The notes below the pieces were generated by a model that was not told the origin of the DNA, did not search any database, and saw only the letters and a list, made by a program, of their open reading frames with translations. The translations under genes were made by a program, and so were the position numbers. A stretch of 48,073 nt of DNA from an uncultured Oscillospiraceae bacterium (GTDB lineage: Bacteria > Bacillota > Clostridia > Oscillospirales > Oscillospiraceae), in NCBI GenBank assembly GCA_910579595.1, contig CAJTVM010000011.1:1-48073 (forward strand). Reading direction: 5' to 3'. Positions 35,332 to 43,627 of the stretch are shown piece after piece; the first letter of the stretch is position 1, and each line of letters opens with the position of its first letter.

Positions 35332-35853
35332 TCACCCCCCTCCTTTACATACCGTAATCCGATCCGTCCCCAACCCGGTAAGCGCCGATACCGCCTGGGT
35401 CAGCTGCAGCCGGACCTGGGCATCGTCACCGCCCTGGCATACCACCAGCGCCCCCTGAAACGTGGGGTAGCGCTGGGTGATCAGCACCGCCTCCTGGTTC
35501 CCGCCGGAGTTCACCAGCACGGTCTCCTCCTCCACGCTGTTCCCCCGCTCGCTCACAGAGGTGGAGCGGTTGGATGCCAGCACCTGCTCCATACCGTTCT
35601 TCACCGTCAGGGTCACCGTCACTTCCCCGGCCCCCTCTACTTGAGAGAGCGTCCGGGACATCTTTTCCTCCAGGGCATTCAGATCGAAGTTCTCCCAGAG
35701 GTCTGCCGCGCCGTCCGCCTCCTGCGCCTGCTTCTTCTCCCCCGAAGGCCATAGCAGCAGAACAATCCCGGCAATGACAACGATCAGCACATATTTGTAT
35801 TGATCCAGCAGCTTCCCCACCGCCCCCTCGGGGGGCTTCCATTGGAATTTCAT
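35332..35853 (-). CDS. spoIIIAG: Stage III sporulation protein AG
   Basis: One membrane helix (YVLIVVIAGIVLLLW) is followed by the ring-building domain. SpoIIIAG forms a large ring in the channel between mother cell and forespore. Length 173 fits. It overlaps spoIIIAF by 4 bases. Confidence 0.94.
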   Translation of the reverse strand: MKFQWKPPEGAVGKLLDQYKYVLIVVIAGIVLLLWPSGEKKQAQEADGAADLWENFDLNALEEKMSRTLSQVEGAGEVTVTLTVKNGMEQVLASNRSTSVSERGNSVEEETVLVNSGGNQEAVLITQRYPTFQGALVVCQGGDDAQVRLQLTQAVSALTGLGTDRITVCKGGG

Positions 35854-36341
35854 GGCTGTCTCTCCTCGTAATGCTGCCGCTCCGGGGGAACCCCCAAGTC
35901 ATCCTCCAGCAGTTGGCCGACGGCTTCCCGCCCCTCCTGCGTCCAGACGCCCCAGGCGGTGACCTCCCAGGGGCAGGGCACGCCGTCCTCGTCATAAGAA
36001 AAGGTCACCTCCGTCTGGCAGAGAATGCCCATTTCCTCCGCCTTGTCCACAATATATGCGGCGGCAGCTTCCTCTATGAACGTTTGATAAAGCAAATTAT
36101 TTTTTTCCTCCAGCTCGTTTTCATAACTCTGGGCCAAATCCCGGTGCTCCTCCAGCACCTGGGACAGCATCTCGCCGTCCAGCCGAAGCATCGGCCCCAC
36201 CGCCGCCAGCATCAGGGCCAGCCCTCCGGCAAGGCGGCATACCCGCTTCGCGCCCCCCTCAGGGGCAAGACTCTGGGCAATTGCCAATACGGTTGCTGTG
36301 CATGCCACCCCCAGCAGCCATTCCCGCAGCAGCCCCATCAT
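35850..36341 (-). CDS. spoIIIAF: Stage III sporulation protein AF
   Basis: Two N-terminal membrane helices (about residues 1-55) precede a soluble C-terminal domain. The start is the first of two adjacent ATGs (36341), which overlaps the spoIIIAE stop by 4 bases and gives 163 residues. The longer open frame upstream lies inside spoIIIAE and is not real. Confidence 0.9.
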   Translation of the reverse strand: MMGLLREWLLGVACTATVLAIAQSLAPEGGAKRVCRLAGGLALMLAAVGPMLRLDGEMLSQVLEEHRDLAQSYENELEEKNNLLYQTFIEEAAAAYIVDKAEEMGILCQTEVTFSYDEDGVPCPWEVTAWGVWTQEGREAVGQLLEDDLGVPPERQHYEERQP

Positions 36342-37441
36342 GCGGCGGTCACCGACGCACAGGACACCAGCGTAATGAGCAGCAGCAGGCAGCACGCTCC
36401 CGTCATGCCCAGCAGCAGTCCGAAGGCACCGCCCAGCCTGTCCACCAGGGTGCAAACCGGTCCCTCCCCCATGGTGGCGGCCAGCGCCGCCGTCAGCTTA
36501 TAGGCCAGGTAATGCACTGACAGCTGCAAAAGTGGCAGCAGGCAGATTCCCAGGATTGTCACCATACCAAATACGCCCACCGTCCCTTTCAAGACCCCCG
36601 CCGAGGCCAGCATCGTCTCCGCCGCATCGGACAAAATGCCTCCTACAACCGGGATTGCCCCGGAGATGGCAAACCGCGCCGCCTTGACCGTAGCGGCATC
36701 CGCCGTCCCCGCCACCACACCGCTGGCGGTGAGGTAACCCACAAACACCATCATGATGATGGTCAGCACAGTCGTCACCGCCCATTTGAGCAGATCGGCC
36801 AGCCGTTTCAGTCCGTCCGCCCCCACCGCCGCCTGGGCTACCGAGGCAGCGATATAGCCGTACAGCAGCGGTATCAGCAGGCCGTTGATCAGGTTCACCA
36901 GCAGATCAGAAAACAGCGCCGCTGCCAGCTGCCGAACCGCCGCCCCGGTAATGGCCCCTGTGGCCGCCGTCACCGCCGCCACAATGGGCAGCAGCACATT
37001 GGCAAAGGACGTAATCCGGTCGATGGCCCCCGTGCCCATGCCCAGCAGGGAGTTTACGTCCGCCACCGCCACCGCCGTCACGGCCAGTGTCCCCGCCAGC
37101 TCCACCGCCTGGGGGCGCCGGTTCCCCATCCCCTCCTGCACCGTCCCCGCCAGTCCGCAAAACAGCAGGATCAGCAAAATCAGCACTCCAGACCGCGCAG
37201 CCCTGCGGACAACGCCGGACAGTTCCCGGGTGCCGGTGTCAATCAGTCCGGCCAGTCCATCATCCAAACTCACGCCGTATTCCACCGTTCCTCCCTGCTC
37301 CCGCGCTGCCCGCTCCAGGCCGTCCAAGTCCAGATCTTCCTCCTGGATGGCCTGCGCCTCCTCTATGGCGAGCCCCCGGGCGGGCAGGCACAGCACTGGA
37401 AGCATCAGGAACAGCAGCACCAGCGCCGCTATCTTTTGCAC
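36338..37441 (-). CDS. spoIIIAE: Stage III sporulation protein AE
   Basis: A signal-like N-terminus (VQKIAALVLLFLMLPVLC) is followed by a charged segment and about eight membrane helices. SpoIIIAE is the main polytopic protein of the complex. The start is GTG 37441, with AGGGGG about 10 bases upstream, giving 367 residues. The open frame continues far upstream through spoIIIAD in another frame; that part is glycine-rich shadow sequence. Confidence 0.92.
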   Translation of the reverse strand: MQKIAALVLLFLMLPVLCLPARGLAIEEAQAIQEEDLDLDGLERAAREQGGTVEYGVSLDDGLAGLIDTGTRELSGVVRRAARSGVLILLILLFCGLAGTVQEGMGNRRPQAVELAGTLAVTAVAVADVNSLLGMGTGAIDRITSFANVLLPIVAAVTAATGAITGAAVRQLAAALFSDLLVNLINGLLIPLLYGYIAASVAQAAVGADGLKRLADLLKWAVTTVLTIIMMVFVGYLTASGVVAGTADAATVKAARFAISGAIPVVGGILSDAAETMLASAGVLKGTVGVFGMVTILGICLLPLLQLSVHYLAYKLTAALAATMGEGPVCTLVDRLGGAFGLLLGMTGACCLLLLITLVSCASVTAA

Positions 37442-37458
37442 CGCTCCATTTCCCCCTC

Positions 37459-37845
37459 TCAAATCAGCCCTGTCAGCACCTCTATCACCGCCGACATCAG
37501 CGGCAGCACCGTCACCAGCGCCAGCGCCGTCCCCGCCAGCTCCACCGCCGAAGCCAGCCCGCCCTCCTTGGCATCCCGGCAGAAATCGGCTGCCAGCCGT
37601 GTGACAATAGCGATGCCAGCCGTTTTCATCACCGGCTCTACCACCTGGGCGGACAGTCCTCCGGCCTCCATCAGCTTGTCCATCAGCTCCACCGCCGCCT
37701 GGAGCGCGCCGGAGCAGTACAGCAGGATCACCGCACCGGCACACGCCGCCAGCACCAGCCCCAGCTCCGGGGCCTGCTTGCGCACCACCACGGCGCATAC
37801 CGCCGCCGCAATGGCCGTCGCCGCTACTTTTATGATATCGCTCAC
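37459..37845 (-). CDS. spoIIIAD: Stage III sporulation protein AD
   Basis: A 128-residue membrane protein with four helices, typical of SpoIIIAD. It resembles FliQ-like export parts in overall plan. It overlaps spoIIIAC by 4 bases. Confidence 0.94.
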   Translation of the reverse strand: MSDIIKVAATAIAAAVCAVVVRKQAPELGLVLAACAGAVILLYCSGALQAAVELMDKLMEAGGLSAQVVEPVMKTAGIAIVTRLAADFCRDAKEGGLASAVELAGTALALVTVLPLMSAVIEVLTGLI

Positions 37846-38036
37846 AGCCCAAACAAGTTTTTCACCAGATCAAACAGGTCGCTGATCTCCTGCACCACGA
37901 TCATCAGCACCACCACCAGCGCCACTAAAGTGGTCATCGTCGCCATCTCGTCCCGCCCCGAGCGGGTGAGCACCTGGTTGAGCACCGACACCAAAATGCC
38001 GATGGCAGCGATTTTAAAAATCAAGTCCACATTCAT
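37842..38036 (-). CDS. spoIIIAC: Stage III sporulation protein AC
   Basis: A 64-residue protein with two membrane helices flanking an RSGRDEMATM loop, as in SpoIIIAC. It lies 18 bases after spoIIIAB. Confidence 0.94.
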   Translation of the reverse strand: MNVDLIFKIAAIGILVSVLNQVLTRSGRDEMATMTTLVALVVVLMIVVQEISDLFDLVKNLFGL

Positions 38037-38054
38037 GGTTCGTCCTCCTATGTG

Positions 38055-38567
38055 TTAAATCAGCAGAATTGCGAGGAACAGCCCCCCCGTCACCCCCAGC
38101 ACACCGTACACCCGGCCCAGCCGCCGCCGGTTTTCCTCTGCCTGAGCCTGCTGGCGGGCCAACCCGGCAAGGGCCTTGTCCACGGCCTGGCACTGGCTGT
38201 CCCCGTCGTACCGGCCCAGCACCGGGCCAAGCTGCTCCAGCAGCACCCTGTCCTCCTGGTCGAGCCGCAGGGGGCACTGTTCCAACCCCTCCCGCCACAG
38301 CTGCTGAAAGGGTATCCCAGACAGGCATCCTGCTCTCTGGGCGCAAAACCGGAAAAACTGGGCGGCATGGCCTTGGGCTCCCTGCTCTGCCGCCGATAGC
38401 GCCTCTGGCAATGGTGTCAGCCGCCAGCCCAGCTCCCGCCGCAGCAGCTCCAGCCCCGCCGCCAGCTCCCGCAGATCCCGCACCCGGCCATCCAGACGGC
38501 TCACCGCGCCCAGCCCCAGGCCGCCGCACCCCGCAATCAGCAGGGCCGCGCCCACCAAGCGGATCAT
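38055..38567 (-). CDS. spoIIIAB: Stage III sporulation protein AB
   Basis: The product begins MIRLVGAALLIAGCGGLG (membrane helix), has a helical cytoplasmic part with LRELAAGLELLRRELGW, and ends in a second helix (GVTGGLFLAILLI). This GspF-like plan is that of SpoIIIAB. ATG 38567 overlaps the spoIIIAA stop by 4 bases, giving 170 residues. Confidence 0.93.
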   Translation of the reverse strand: MIRLVGAALLIAGCGGLGLGAVSRLDGRVRDLRELAAGLELLRRELGWRLTPLPEALSAAEQGAQGHAAQFFRFCAQRAGCLSGIPFQQLWREGLEQCPLRLDQEDRVLLEQLGPVLGRYDGDSQCQAVDKALAGLARQQAQAEENRRRLGRVYGVLGVTGGLFLAILLI

Positions 38568-39466
38568 GGAAGCACCTCCACCCGGGCAGTCCGCCTGCCC
38601 TCCCGGCGCTCCAGCACAACCAACCGCCGGAACACCCGGTTCTCCAGCAGGGCGCGGTACACCGGCCTGCGCCTCAAATCCTCCGCCCCGTCCCCGTGGG
38701 CGGTGGCGATCAACGCCACGCCGCACCCCGCCGCCTCAATGACTGCGTGGGCATCGGCGGAATCCGTGATCTCGTCCACCGCCGCCGCCTGGGGGTTCAT
38801 CCCCCGAATCAGGACGGACAGTCCCTCCGCCTTCGCGCAGCCGTCCATCACATCAGTGTGACGGCCTATGTAAAGCTGGGGCTCCCCTTGCCATAGCGCG
38901 GCAATCTCCCCACGCTCGTCCGCTACCCCCACCCGCAGGGGCGGACCTACGTCCCCATCGGACAGCCCCCGCACCAAATCCCGCAGGAGGGTGGTCTTCC
39001 CCGCCCCCGGCGGAGCCAGAATCAGGGTGCTGAGGAAAATACCCTGCTCCATCAGCTGGGGCAGCAGATCCCCGGCCTGTCCCACAACGGACCGGGCCAC
39101 TCGGACCGATAGGGAGGAAATGTTCCGCAGGGTGACAATCTGTCCATCCTTTTTCACCGCCGATCCACACAGCCCTACCCGGTGCCCGCCCCGCAGGGTG
39201 ACAAACCCCTGCCTCACCCGATCCAGCGCCGTGTGGGCGCTGGCCTGGGTGGCGTTCTCCACCACCTGGCGCAGGGCGTCCTCCCCGATGGGCGGGCCGT
39301 CCGTCTCTACCTCTCCCTGGGGCAGCAGCGCGGTCATTGGAAACCCCCGGCGCAGGCGCAGCTCCTCCAGGGTGGCCAGCCTGTCCTTCCCCAGGGCGCG
39401 CAGGCCGTTTTGCTGCTGTACCGGGAGTATCGCCGCCGCCTGCTCCCACGGTTTTCTTTCGTCCAT
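38564..39466 (-). CDS. spoIIIAA: Stage III sporulation protein AA, secretion-type ATPase
   Basis: SpoIIIAA is the ATPase of the SpoIIIA-SpoIIQ channel and resembles type II/IV secretion ATPases. Walker A APPGAGKTTLLRD is clear and a Walker-B-like AAAVDEITD segment follows. I use ATG 39466 (300 residues) with AGGCGGTGA upstream; an ATG 11 codons earlier is possible but has a weaker site and lies next to the promoter. Confidence 0.94.
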   Translation of the reverse strand: MDERKPWEQAAAILPVQQQNGLRALGKDRLATLEELRLRRGFPMTALLPQGEVETDGPPIGEDALRQVVENATQASAHTALDRVRQGFVTLRGGHRVGLCGSAVKKDGQIVTLRNISSLSVRVARSVVGQAGDLLPQLMEQGIFLSTLILAPPGAGKTTLLRDLVRGLSDGDVGPPLRVGVADERGEIAALWQGEPQLYIGRHTDVMDGCAKAEGLSVLIRGMNPQAAAVDEITDSADAHAVIEAAGCGVALIATAHGDGAEDLRRRPVYRALLENRVFRRLVVLERREGRRTARVEVLP

Positions 39467-39494
39467 GTCGTTCACCGCCTCACTTGTTACCCCA

Positions 39495-39523
39495 TTCATA
39501 TGAGGACGTGTCCCACAATATTC
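39495..39523 (-). promoter_or_regulatory. Sigma-E-type promoter for the spoIIIA operon
   Basis: GAATATT (39517-39523) matches the sigma-E -35 box, and CATATGAA (39495-39502) follows after 14 bases as a weaker -10 box. It lies 28 bases before the chosen spoIIIAA start and fits the known sigma-E control of this operon. Confidence 0.65.
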
Positions 39524-39559
39524 CAGTGGACATAAAATTTCCACGGGCGCCGAAGCAGC

Positions 39560-39589
39560 AAAAAACGCCCGCCGGAAATCCGGCGGGCG
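39560..39589 (-). terminator. Terminator after dapL
   Basis: CGCCCGCCGG (39566-39575) and CCGGCGGGCG (39580-39589) form a perfect 10-bp stem with a 4-base loop, followed on the minus strand by TTTTTT (39560-39565). It separates dapL from the spoIIIA operon. Confidence 0.93.
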
Positions 39590-39610
39590 GGGCAGTTCGA
39601 TATTCAGTTA

Positions 39611-40828
39611 TTACAGTATGGACGCAATGCGCCGTACCGCTTCCTTTGTCGCCTCCGCATCACCAAAGGCAGTGACCCGGATGTACCCTTCCCCGCTGGG
39701 GCCAAAGCCCGCGCCGGGGGTGGTGACCACGCAGGCTTTCTTCAGCAACAGATCGAAGAAGTCCCAGGAAGGGATGCTGTCGGGTGTTTTCACCCACAAA
39801 TAGGGGGCGTTCACCCCGCCATATACCGTCAGCCCGGCGGCGGTCAGCCCTTCCCGGATGACCTTGGCGTTGTTCAGGTAGTAGTTGATGGCAGCCTTGG
39901 TCTGGACCCTGCCCTCGGGGCTGAGCGCCGCCTCCGCCGCTCGCTGGATCACATAAGGTACGCCGTTGAACTTGGTACCCTGCCTGCGGTTCCACAGGGC
40001 GTTGAGGGAGGCTCCCTCCCGCTCCAGCGCCTTGGGGATCACGGTATAGGCACAGCGGGTGCCGGTGAACCCGGCAGACTTGGAGAAGGAGCGGAACTCA
40101 ATGGCGCAGGTTTTCGCCCCTTCCACCTCAAAAATGCTGTGGGGGACGCCCTCCTCGCTGATAAACGCCTCATAAGCGGAATCGAACAGGATAATACTGC
40201 CGTGGGCGTTGGCGTAGTCCACCCACACCTTCAACTGCTCCTTGGTAGCCGCCGTCCCGGTTGGGTTGTTGGGGGAACAGATGTAGATGAGGTCGGGCAC
40301 TTTATTTGTGGGCAGGTCGGGGAAAAAGCCATTCTCGGCGGTACAGGGCAGGTAAATGAGGCTGTCCCATTTCTCGCCATCGTGATCGCCGGCCCGCCCC
40401 GCCATGGCGTTGGTATCCACGTACACAGGATAGACCGGATCACACACCGCCACCACGTTGTCGGCGGAGAAAATGTCACCGATATTGCCGCAATCGCTTT
40501 TCGCTCCATCGGAGACAAAAATCTCGTCATCGGCGATGGCCACGCCCCGCTCCCGGTAAGCGTCTTGGATGGCAAAGCGCAGAAAATCATAGGCATAGCA
40601 GGTTTCCTCGCAGTAGCCCCGGAAGGTCTCCTTGACGCCCATTTCCTTGGACGCCTTTACCATGGCGTCCACCACCGCGGGGGCCAGGGGCTGAGTCACG
40701 TCGCCGATCCCTAAGCGGATCAGGGGCATAGGCGGGTTCTGGGCGGAAAAGGCGCGGACACGGCGTCCGATCTCCGGGAACAGGTAGCCGCCGGGAAGTT
40801 TGAGGAAGTTTTGATTGATGTGGGCCAT
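39611..40828 (-). CDS. dapL: LL-diaminopimelate aminotransferase
   Basis: DapL converts tetrahydrodipicolinate directly to LL-DAP with glutamate, a PLP enzyme used by many Clostridia in place of the succinylase or acetylase routes. Starts MAHINQNFLKLPGGYLFPEI; the PLP lysine lies in FRSFSKSAGFTGTR, and CSPNNPTGTA is present. ATG 40828 with GGAG gives 405 residues. It follows dapF, the next enzyme, so LL-DAP formation and epimerisation are adjacent. A promoter overlaps the dapF stop. Confidence 0.97.
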   Translation of the reverse strand: MAHINQNFLKLPGGYLFPEIGRRVRAFSAQNPPMPLIRLGIGDVTQPLAPAVVDAMVKASKEMGVKETFRGYCEETCYAYDFLRFAIQDAYRERGVAIADDEIFVSDGAKSDCGNIGDIFSADNVVAVCDPVYPVYVDTNAMAGRAGDHDGEKWDSLIYLPCTAENGFFPDLPTNKVPDLIYICSPNNPTGTAATKEQLKVWVDYANAHGSIILFDSAYEAFISEEGVPHSIFEVEGAKTCAIEFRSFSKSAGFTGTRCAYTVIPKALEREGASLNALWNRRQGTKFNGVPYVIQRAAEAALSPEGRVQTKAAINYYLNNAKVIREGLTAAGLTVYGGVNAPYLWVKTPDSIPSWDFFDLLLKKACVVTTPGAGFGPSGEGYIRVTAFGDAEATKEAVRRIASIL

Positions 40829-40864
40829 TGGGACCACTCCTTACTTGCTTTATTGTGTTAAACT

Positions 40865-40894
40865 ATTGTACAATATTTCCCCCGTCCTGGTCAA
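40865..40894 (-). promoter_or_regulatory. Vegetative promoter of dapL
   Basis: TTGACC (40889-40894) and TACAAT (40865-40870) on the minus strand are 18 bases apart. The -35 box overlaps the dapF stop codon, so dapL can be transcribed separately. Confidence 0.7.
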
Positions 40895-41685
40895 TCGTCA
40901 AGTTCGCCATCAAAAACCGTCACAGCGGGGCCTGTCATAAACATTTGGCCGGATTTTTCGTCCCAGCGCACCCGCAGATCTCCTCCGGCCAGGTGAACCG
41001 TTACCTCTCGATCCAGCTTCCCGTCGGCCATCATCGCCGCCGCCGAAGCACACGCCCCAGTACCACAGGCCAAGGTTTCGCCGCTGCCCCGCTCCCAAAC
41101 GCGCATCTGGAGTTCGCCCCGGCTCAGCACCCGGACAAACTCCGCATTGACCCGGTGGGGAAAGGCTGGGTGGCACTCCACTGCGGATCCGACGGCCTGC
41201 AAATCCAGCGCGGCGGGATCTTCCACTTGAATCACCGCATGTGGATTGCCGATGGACACCGGAATTGCCGTAAAGCAAATTCCCTTTACGGCAATTTCCA
41301 TAGGCGGCTGAATCTCAGGCGCGCCCATTCCCACTACGGCTCCTGATACCTTGCCGTCCTCAATCATTAGCGAGAGCTCCCGTTCCCCCGCCAATGTTTC
41401 AATGGCGAGGTGGGCTTTGTCCGTCAGCTTCCTGTCATAGACGTACTTTCCAAAACACCGGATGCCATTGCCGCACATGGCACCCTCGGATCCATCGGCG
41501 TTAAACATCCTCATTTTATAATCCGCCCAATCCGATGGGCAAACGCAGATGACGCCGTCTCCTCCCACCCCGAAGCGGCGATCGGACAGGCGGCAGGCTA
41601 ACCCAGGCAGATCATTCGGCGTACCCTCCATGCAGTTGAGAAAAATGTAGTCATTGCCCAGGCCGTGCATTTTAGTAAAGCGCAT
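40891..41685 (-). CDS. dapF: Diaminopimelate epimerase
   Basis: DapF interconverts LL- and meso-DAP for lysine and peptidoglycan. It starts MRFTKMHGLGNDY; the two catalytic cysteines are in MCGNGIRC (C71) and ACGTGAC (about C207). Length 264 is normal. The start codon and part of the AGGAGG site are enclosed in a 19-bp hairpin (41677-41720), which may limit translation. Confidence 0.97.
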   Translation of the reverse strand: MRFTKMHGLGNDYIFLNCMEGTPNDLPGLACRLSDRRFGVGGDGVICVCPSDWADYKMRMFNADGSEGAMCGNGIRCFGKYVYDRKLTDKAHLAIETLAGERELSLMIEDGKVSGAVVGMGAPEIQPPMEIAVKGICFTAIPVSIGNPHAVIQVEDPAALDLQAVGSAVECHPAFPHRVNAEFVRVLSRGELQMRVWERGSGETLACGTGACASAAAMMADGKLDREVTVHLAGGDLRVRWDEKSGQMFMTGPAVTVFDGELDD

Positions 41686-41720
41686 ACGCTTCCCTCCTTA
41701 TAGGGAAACGTATGCGCTTT
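41677..41720 (-). repeat. 19-bp inverted repeat over the dapF start
   Basis: Arms 41677-41695 and 41702-41720 pair at 18 of 19 positions as DNA and at all 19 in the minus-strand RNA, where the odd position is a G-U pair. The loop is 6 bases. The 3' arm holds the dapF ATG (41683-41685) and half of its ribosome-binding site; the other half is in the loop. Confidence 0.9.
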
Positions 41721-42020
41721 GAGTGTACAGTATGAGACCTCCGCCGCAGTTCCGCAGGCGGTCAAGCGAGGGGGTAAACCGTCCCGTCAATCAGAATCCG
41801 CTGTCCGGTTCATATTCTGCGCGAGTGGTGAATTTCCCGGCGGATGTAAAGATATCTTCTTTCAAAAATAGCGGGTAAAAGTACTCATTCTTGAAATAAA
41901 CAGAATGATTCCTGCGAAAATTTGCCTTGCCTGACGGGAAAAACCCTCGCCCATCCGGCGGTTTCAGCTGTGAATACAGGTTCTAAACTTTCCGTCTTCG
42001 GTTTTATAGAAATATCCATA
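41721..42020. other. Intergenic region between glnA and dapF
   Basis: About 300 bases without a credible gene. It contains the glnA 3' end, a 10-base palindrome AAGATATCTT, and an imperfect hairpin near 41935-41965 followed by T-rich sequence on the minus strand that might end glnA. No promoter with good boxes and spacing was found for dapF; TTGACC- and TACACT-like elements occur but at wrong distances. Confidence 0.5.
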
Positions 42021-43352
42021 TCAGTAATTGATAATATATTTGTCACGCTCCCAGGAGGATACCCTGGTACGGTATTCGTCCCACTCCGCCTCCTTGCCGG
42101 CGATGTACTGAGAAGTGACGTGCTGTCCCAAGGTATTCATAACCAGCTTATCCTTCTTCATGGCAATGAGCGCTTCTTCAAGTGATCCTGGCAGGGCCTC
42201 AATGCCCCGGCGCTTCCGGGTGGCGGGAGTCATCGCAAAAATATTTTCCGTCACCTCTGGAGGCGGAGTCATACCTTTCGCAATGCCGTCCAGCCCCGCC
42301 GCCAGGCACACCGCCAGCGACAGGTACGGGTTGCAGGCGGGATCAGGGCAGCGCAGCTCCACCCGAGTACCCTGCCCCCGAGAAGCAGGTATGCGGATCA
42401 GGGTGGAGCGGTTGGAGGCGGACCAGGCCATGTAGCAGGGAGCCTCAAACCCCGGGACCAGCCGCTTGTAGGAGTTCACCAGAGGATTGGTGATGGCGGA
42501 TATCCCCTTCATATGGTGGAGAATGCCCGCGATGAACGCGTAGCATTCCCTAGACAGCCCCTTCTCCCCATTCTCATCATAGAACACGTTTTTCCCATCC
42601 TGGTACAGGGACATATTCGTGTGCATCCCATTACCCGCCAAACCGTAAATAGGCTTTGGCATGAAGGTTGCGTGGAGGCCGTCCCGCTGGGCAATGGTCT
42701 TGACCGCCAGCTTAAAGGTCATGATCTTATCCGCGCACTCCAGGGCGGGGGCATACTTGAAGTCGATCTCGTGCTGTCCGGGGGCAACCTCGTGGTGGGA
42801 TGCCTCAATCTCATACCCCATCTGCTCCAGGGCCAGGCAAATATGCCGCCGGGTAGGCTCGCCATGGTCCAGAGGACCCAAGTCGAAATACCCCGCCTCA
42901 TCGTTGGTCTGGGTGGTGGGCTTGCCCTCTTCGTCGGTCTGGAACAAGAAGAACTCCGCTTCCAGCCCCACATTAAAGGTATCGTAGCCCATGGCCTTCG
43001 CCTTGTCCAGCACCCGCTCCAGAACACTGCGGGGATCCCCCACAAACGACGAACCGTCTGGGTTGTGCACATCGCAGATGAGCCGGGCTACCTTGCCGTG
43101 CTGGGGCTCCCAGGGGAAGATCACGAAGCTGTTCAGATCAGGGTACAGGTATTGATCGGACTCGTTGATGCGCACAAAGCCTTCGATGGACGAGCCGTCC
43201 AGCATGATCTGGTTGTTAACCGCCTTTTCGATCTGGGAGGAAGTGATGGCCACGTTCTTCAGCTGGCCGAAAATGTCCGTGAACTGCATCCGGATGAATT
43301 TCACGTCCTCTTCCTTCACGATGCGGATAATATCTTCTTTGGTATAGCCCAT
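42021..43352 (-). CDS. glnA: Glutamine synthetase, type I
   Basis: GlnA makes glutamine from glutamate, ammonia and ATP. It starts MGYTKEDIIRIVKEEDVKFI; GLEAEFFLF, HHEVAPGQHEIDF, GMHTNMSL and RIPASRGQGTRVELRCPD are the known catalytic segments. At 443 residues it is the short Bacillota (GSI-alpha-like) type. ATG 43352 has GGGGA upstream. It is transcribed divergently from ppdK. Confidence 0.97.
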   Translation of the reverse strand: MGYTKEDIIRIVKEEDVKFIRMQFTDIFGQLKNVAITSSQIEKAVNNQIMLDGSSIEGFVRINESDQYLYPDLNSFVIFPWEPQHGKVARLICDVHNPDGSSFVGDPRSVLERVLDKAKAMGYDTFNVGLEAEFFLFQTDEEGKPTTQTNDEAGYFDLGPLDHGEPTRRHICLALEQMGYEIEASHHEVAPGQHEIDFKYAPALECADKIMTFKLAVKTIAQRDGLHATFMPKPIYGLAGNGMHTNMSLYQDGKNVFYDENGEKGLSRECYAFIAGILHHMKGISAITNPLVNSYKRLVPGFEAPCYMAWSASNRSTLIRIPASRGQGTRVELRCPDPACNPYLSLAVCLAAGLDGIAKGMTPPPEVTENIFAMTPATRKRRGIEALPGSLEEALIAMKKDKLVMNTLGQHVTSQYIAGKEAEWDEYRTRVSSWERDKYIINY

Positions 43353-43389
43353 ATGTGACTTCCCCTTTCGTTTTCGTATTCCCAATTTC

Positions 43390-43417
43390 AGCATAGCACA
43401 AACCAGGTTTTTGTCAA
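43390..43417 (-). promoter_or_regulatory. Vegetative promoter of glnA
   Basis: TTGACA (43412-43417) and TATGCT (43390-43395) on the minus strand, 16 bases apart, 38 bases before the glnA start. I saw no clear GlnR-type operator. Confidence 0.7.
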
Positions 43418-43546
43418 CGCTTTTTTGCATCCGCGCAAATTTTCAGCGCAAAAAACAGGTCAGCGACCCTATCAAACCCCTTTTTTGTGATATCCGGCAC
43501 CGCCAGCGTGCTGCTGGAAAAAACTGAACCGGAAGGCAACTCTTAC

Positions 43547-43575
43547 TTGACCATTCCCCAATGTTCTGATAAAAT
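43547..43575 (+). promoter_or_regulatory. Vegetative promoter of ppdK
   Basis: TTGACC (43547-43552) and TAAAAT (43570-43575) are 17 bases apart, 53 bases before the ppdK ATG. Confidence 0.75.
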
Positions 43576-43627
43576 ACAATTATCAACTTTTCCCAGCACA
43601 TCCGATAAGAATTTGGAGGAATGTACA

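Noticed and set aside
37442..37852. Upstream extension of the spoIIIAE frame by 137 codons
   Set aside because: It is glycine-rich shadow sequence over spoIIIAD in another frame. SpoIIIAE similarity and its signal-like segment start at GTG 37441 with a usable ribosome-binding site.
41721..42020. A gene remnant or riboswitch between glnA and dapF
   Set aside because: No frame with family similarity was seen, and I could not recognise the conserved core of a lysine or glutamine riboswitch on either strand.
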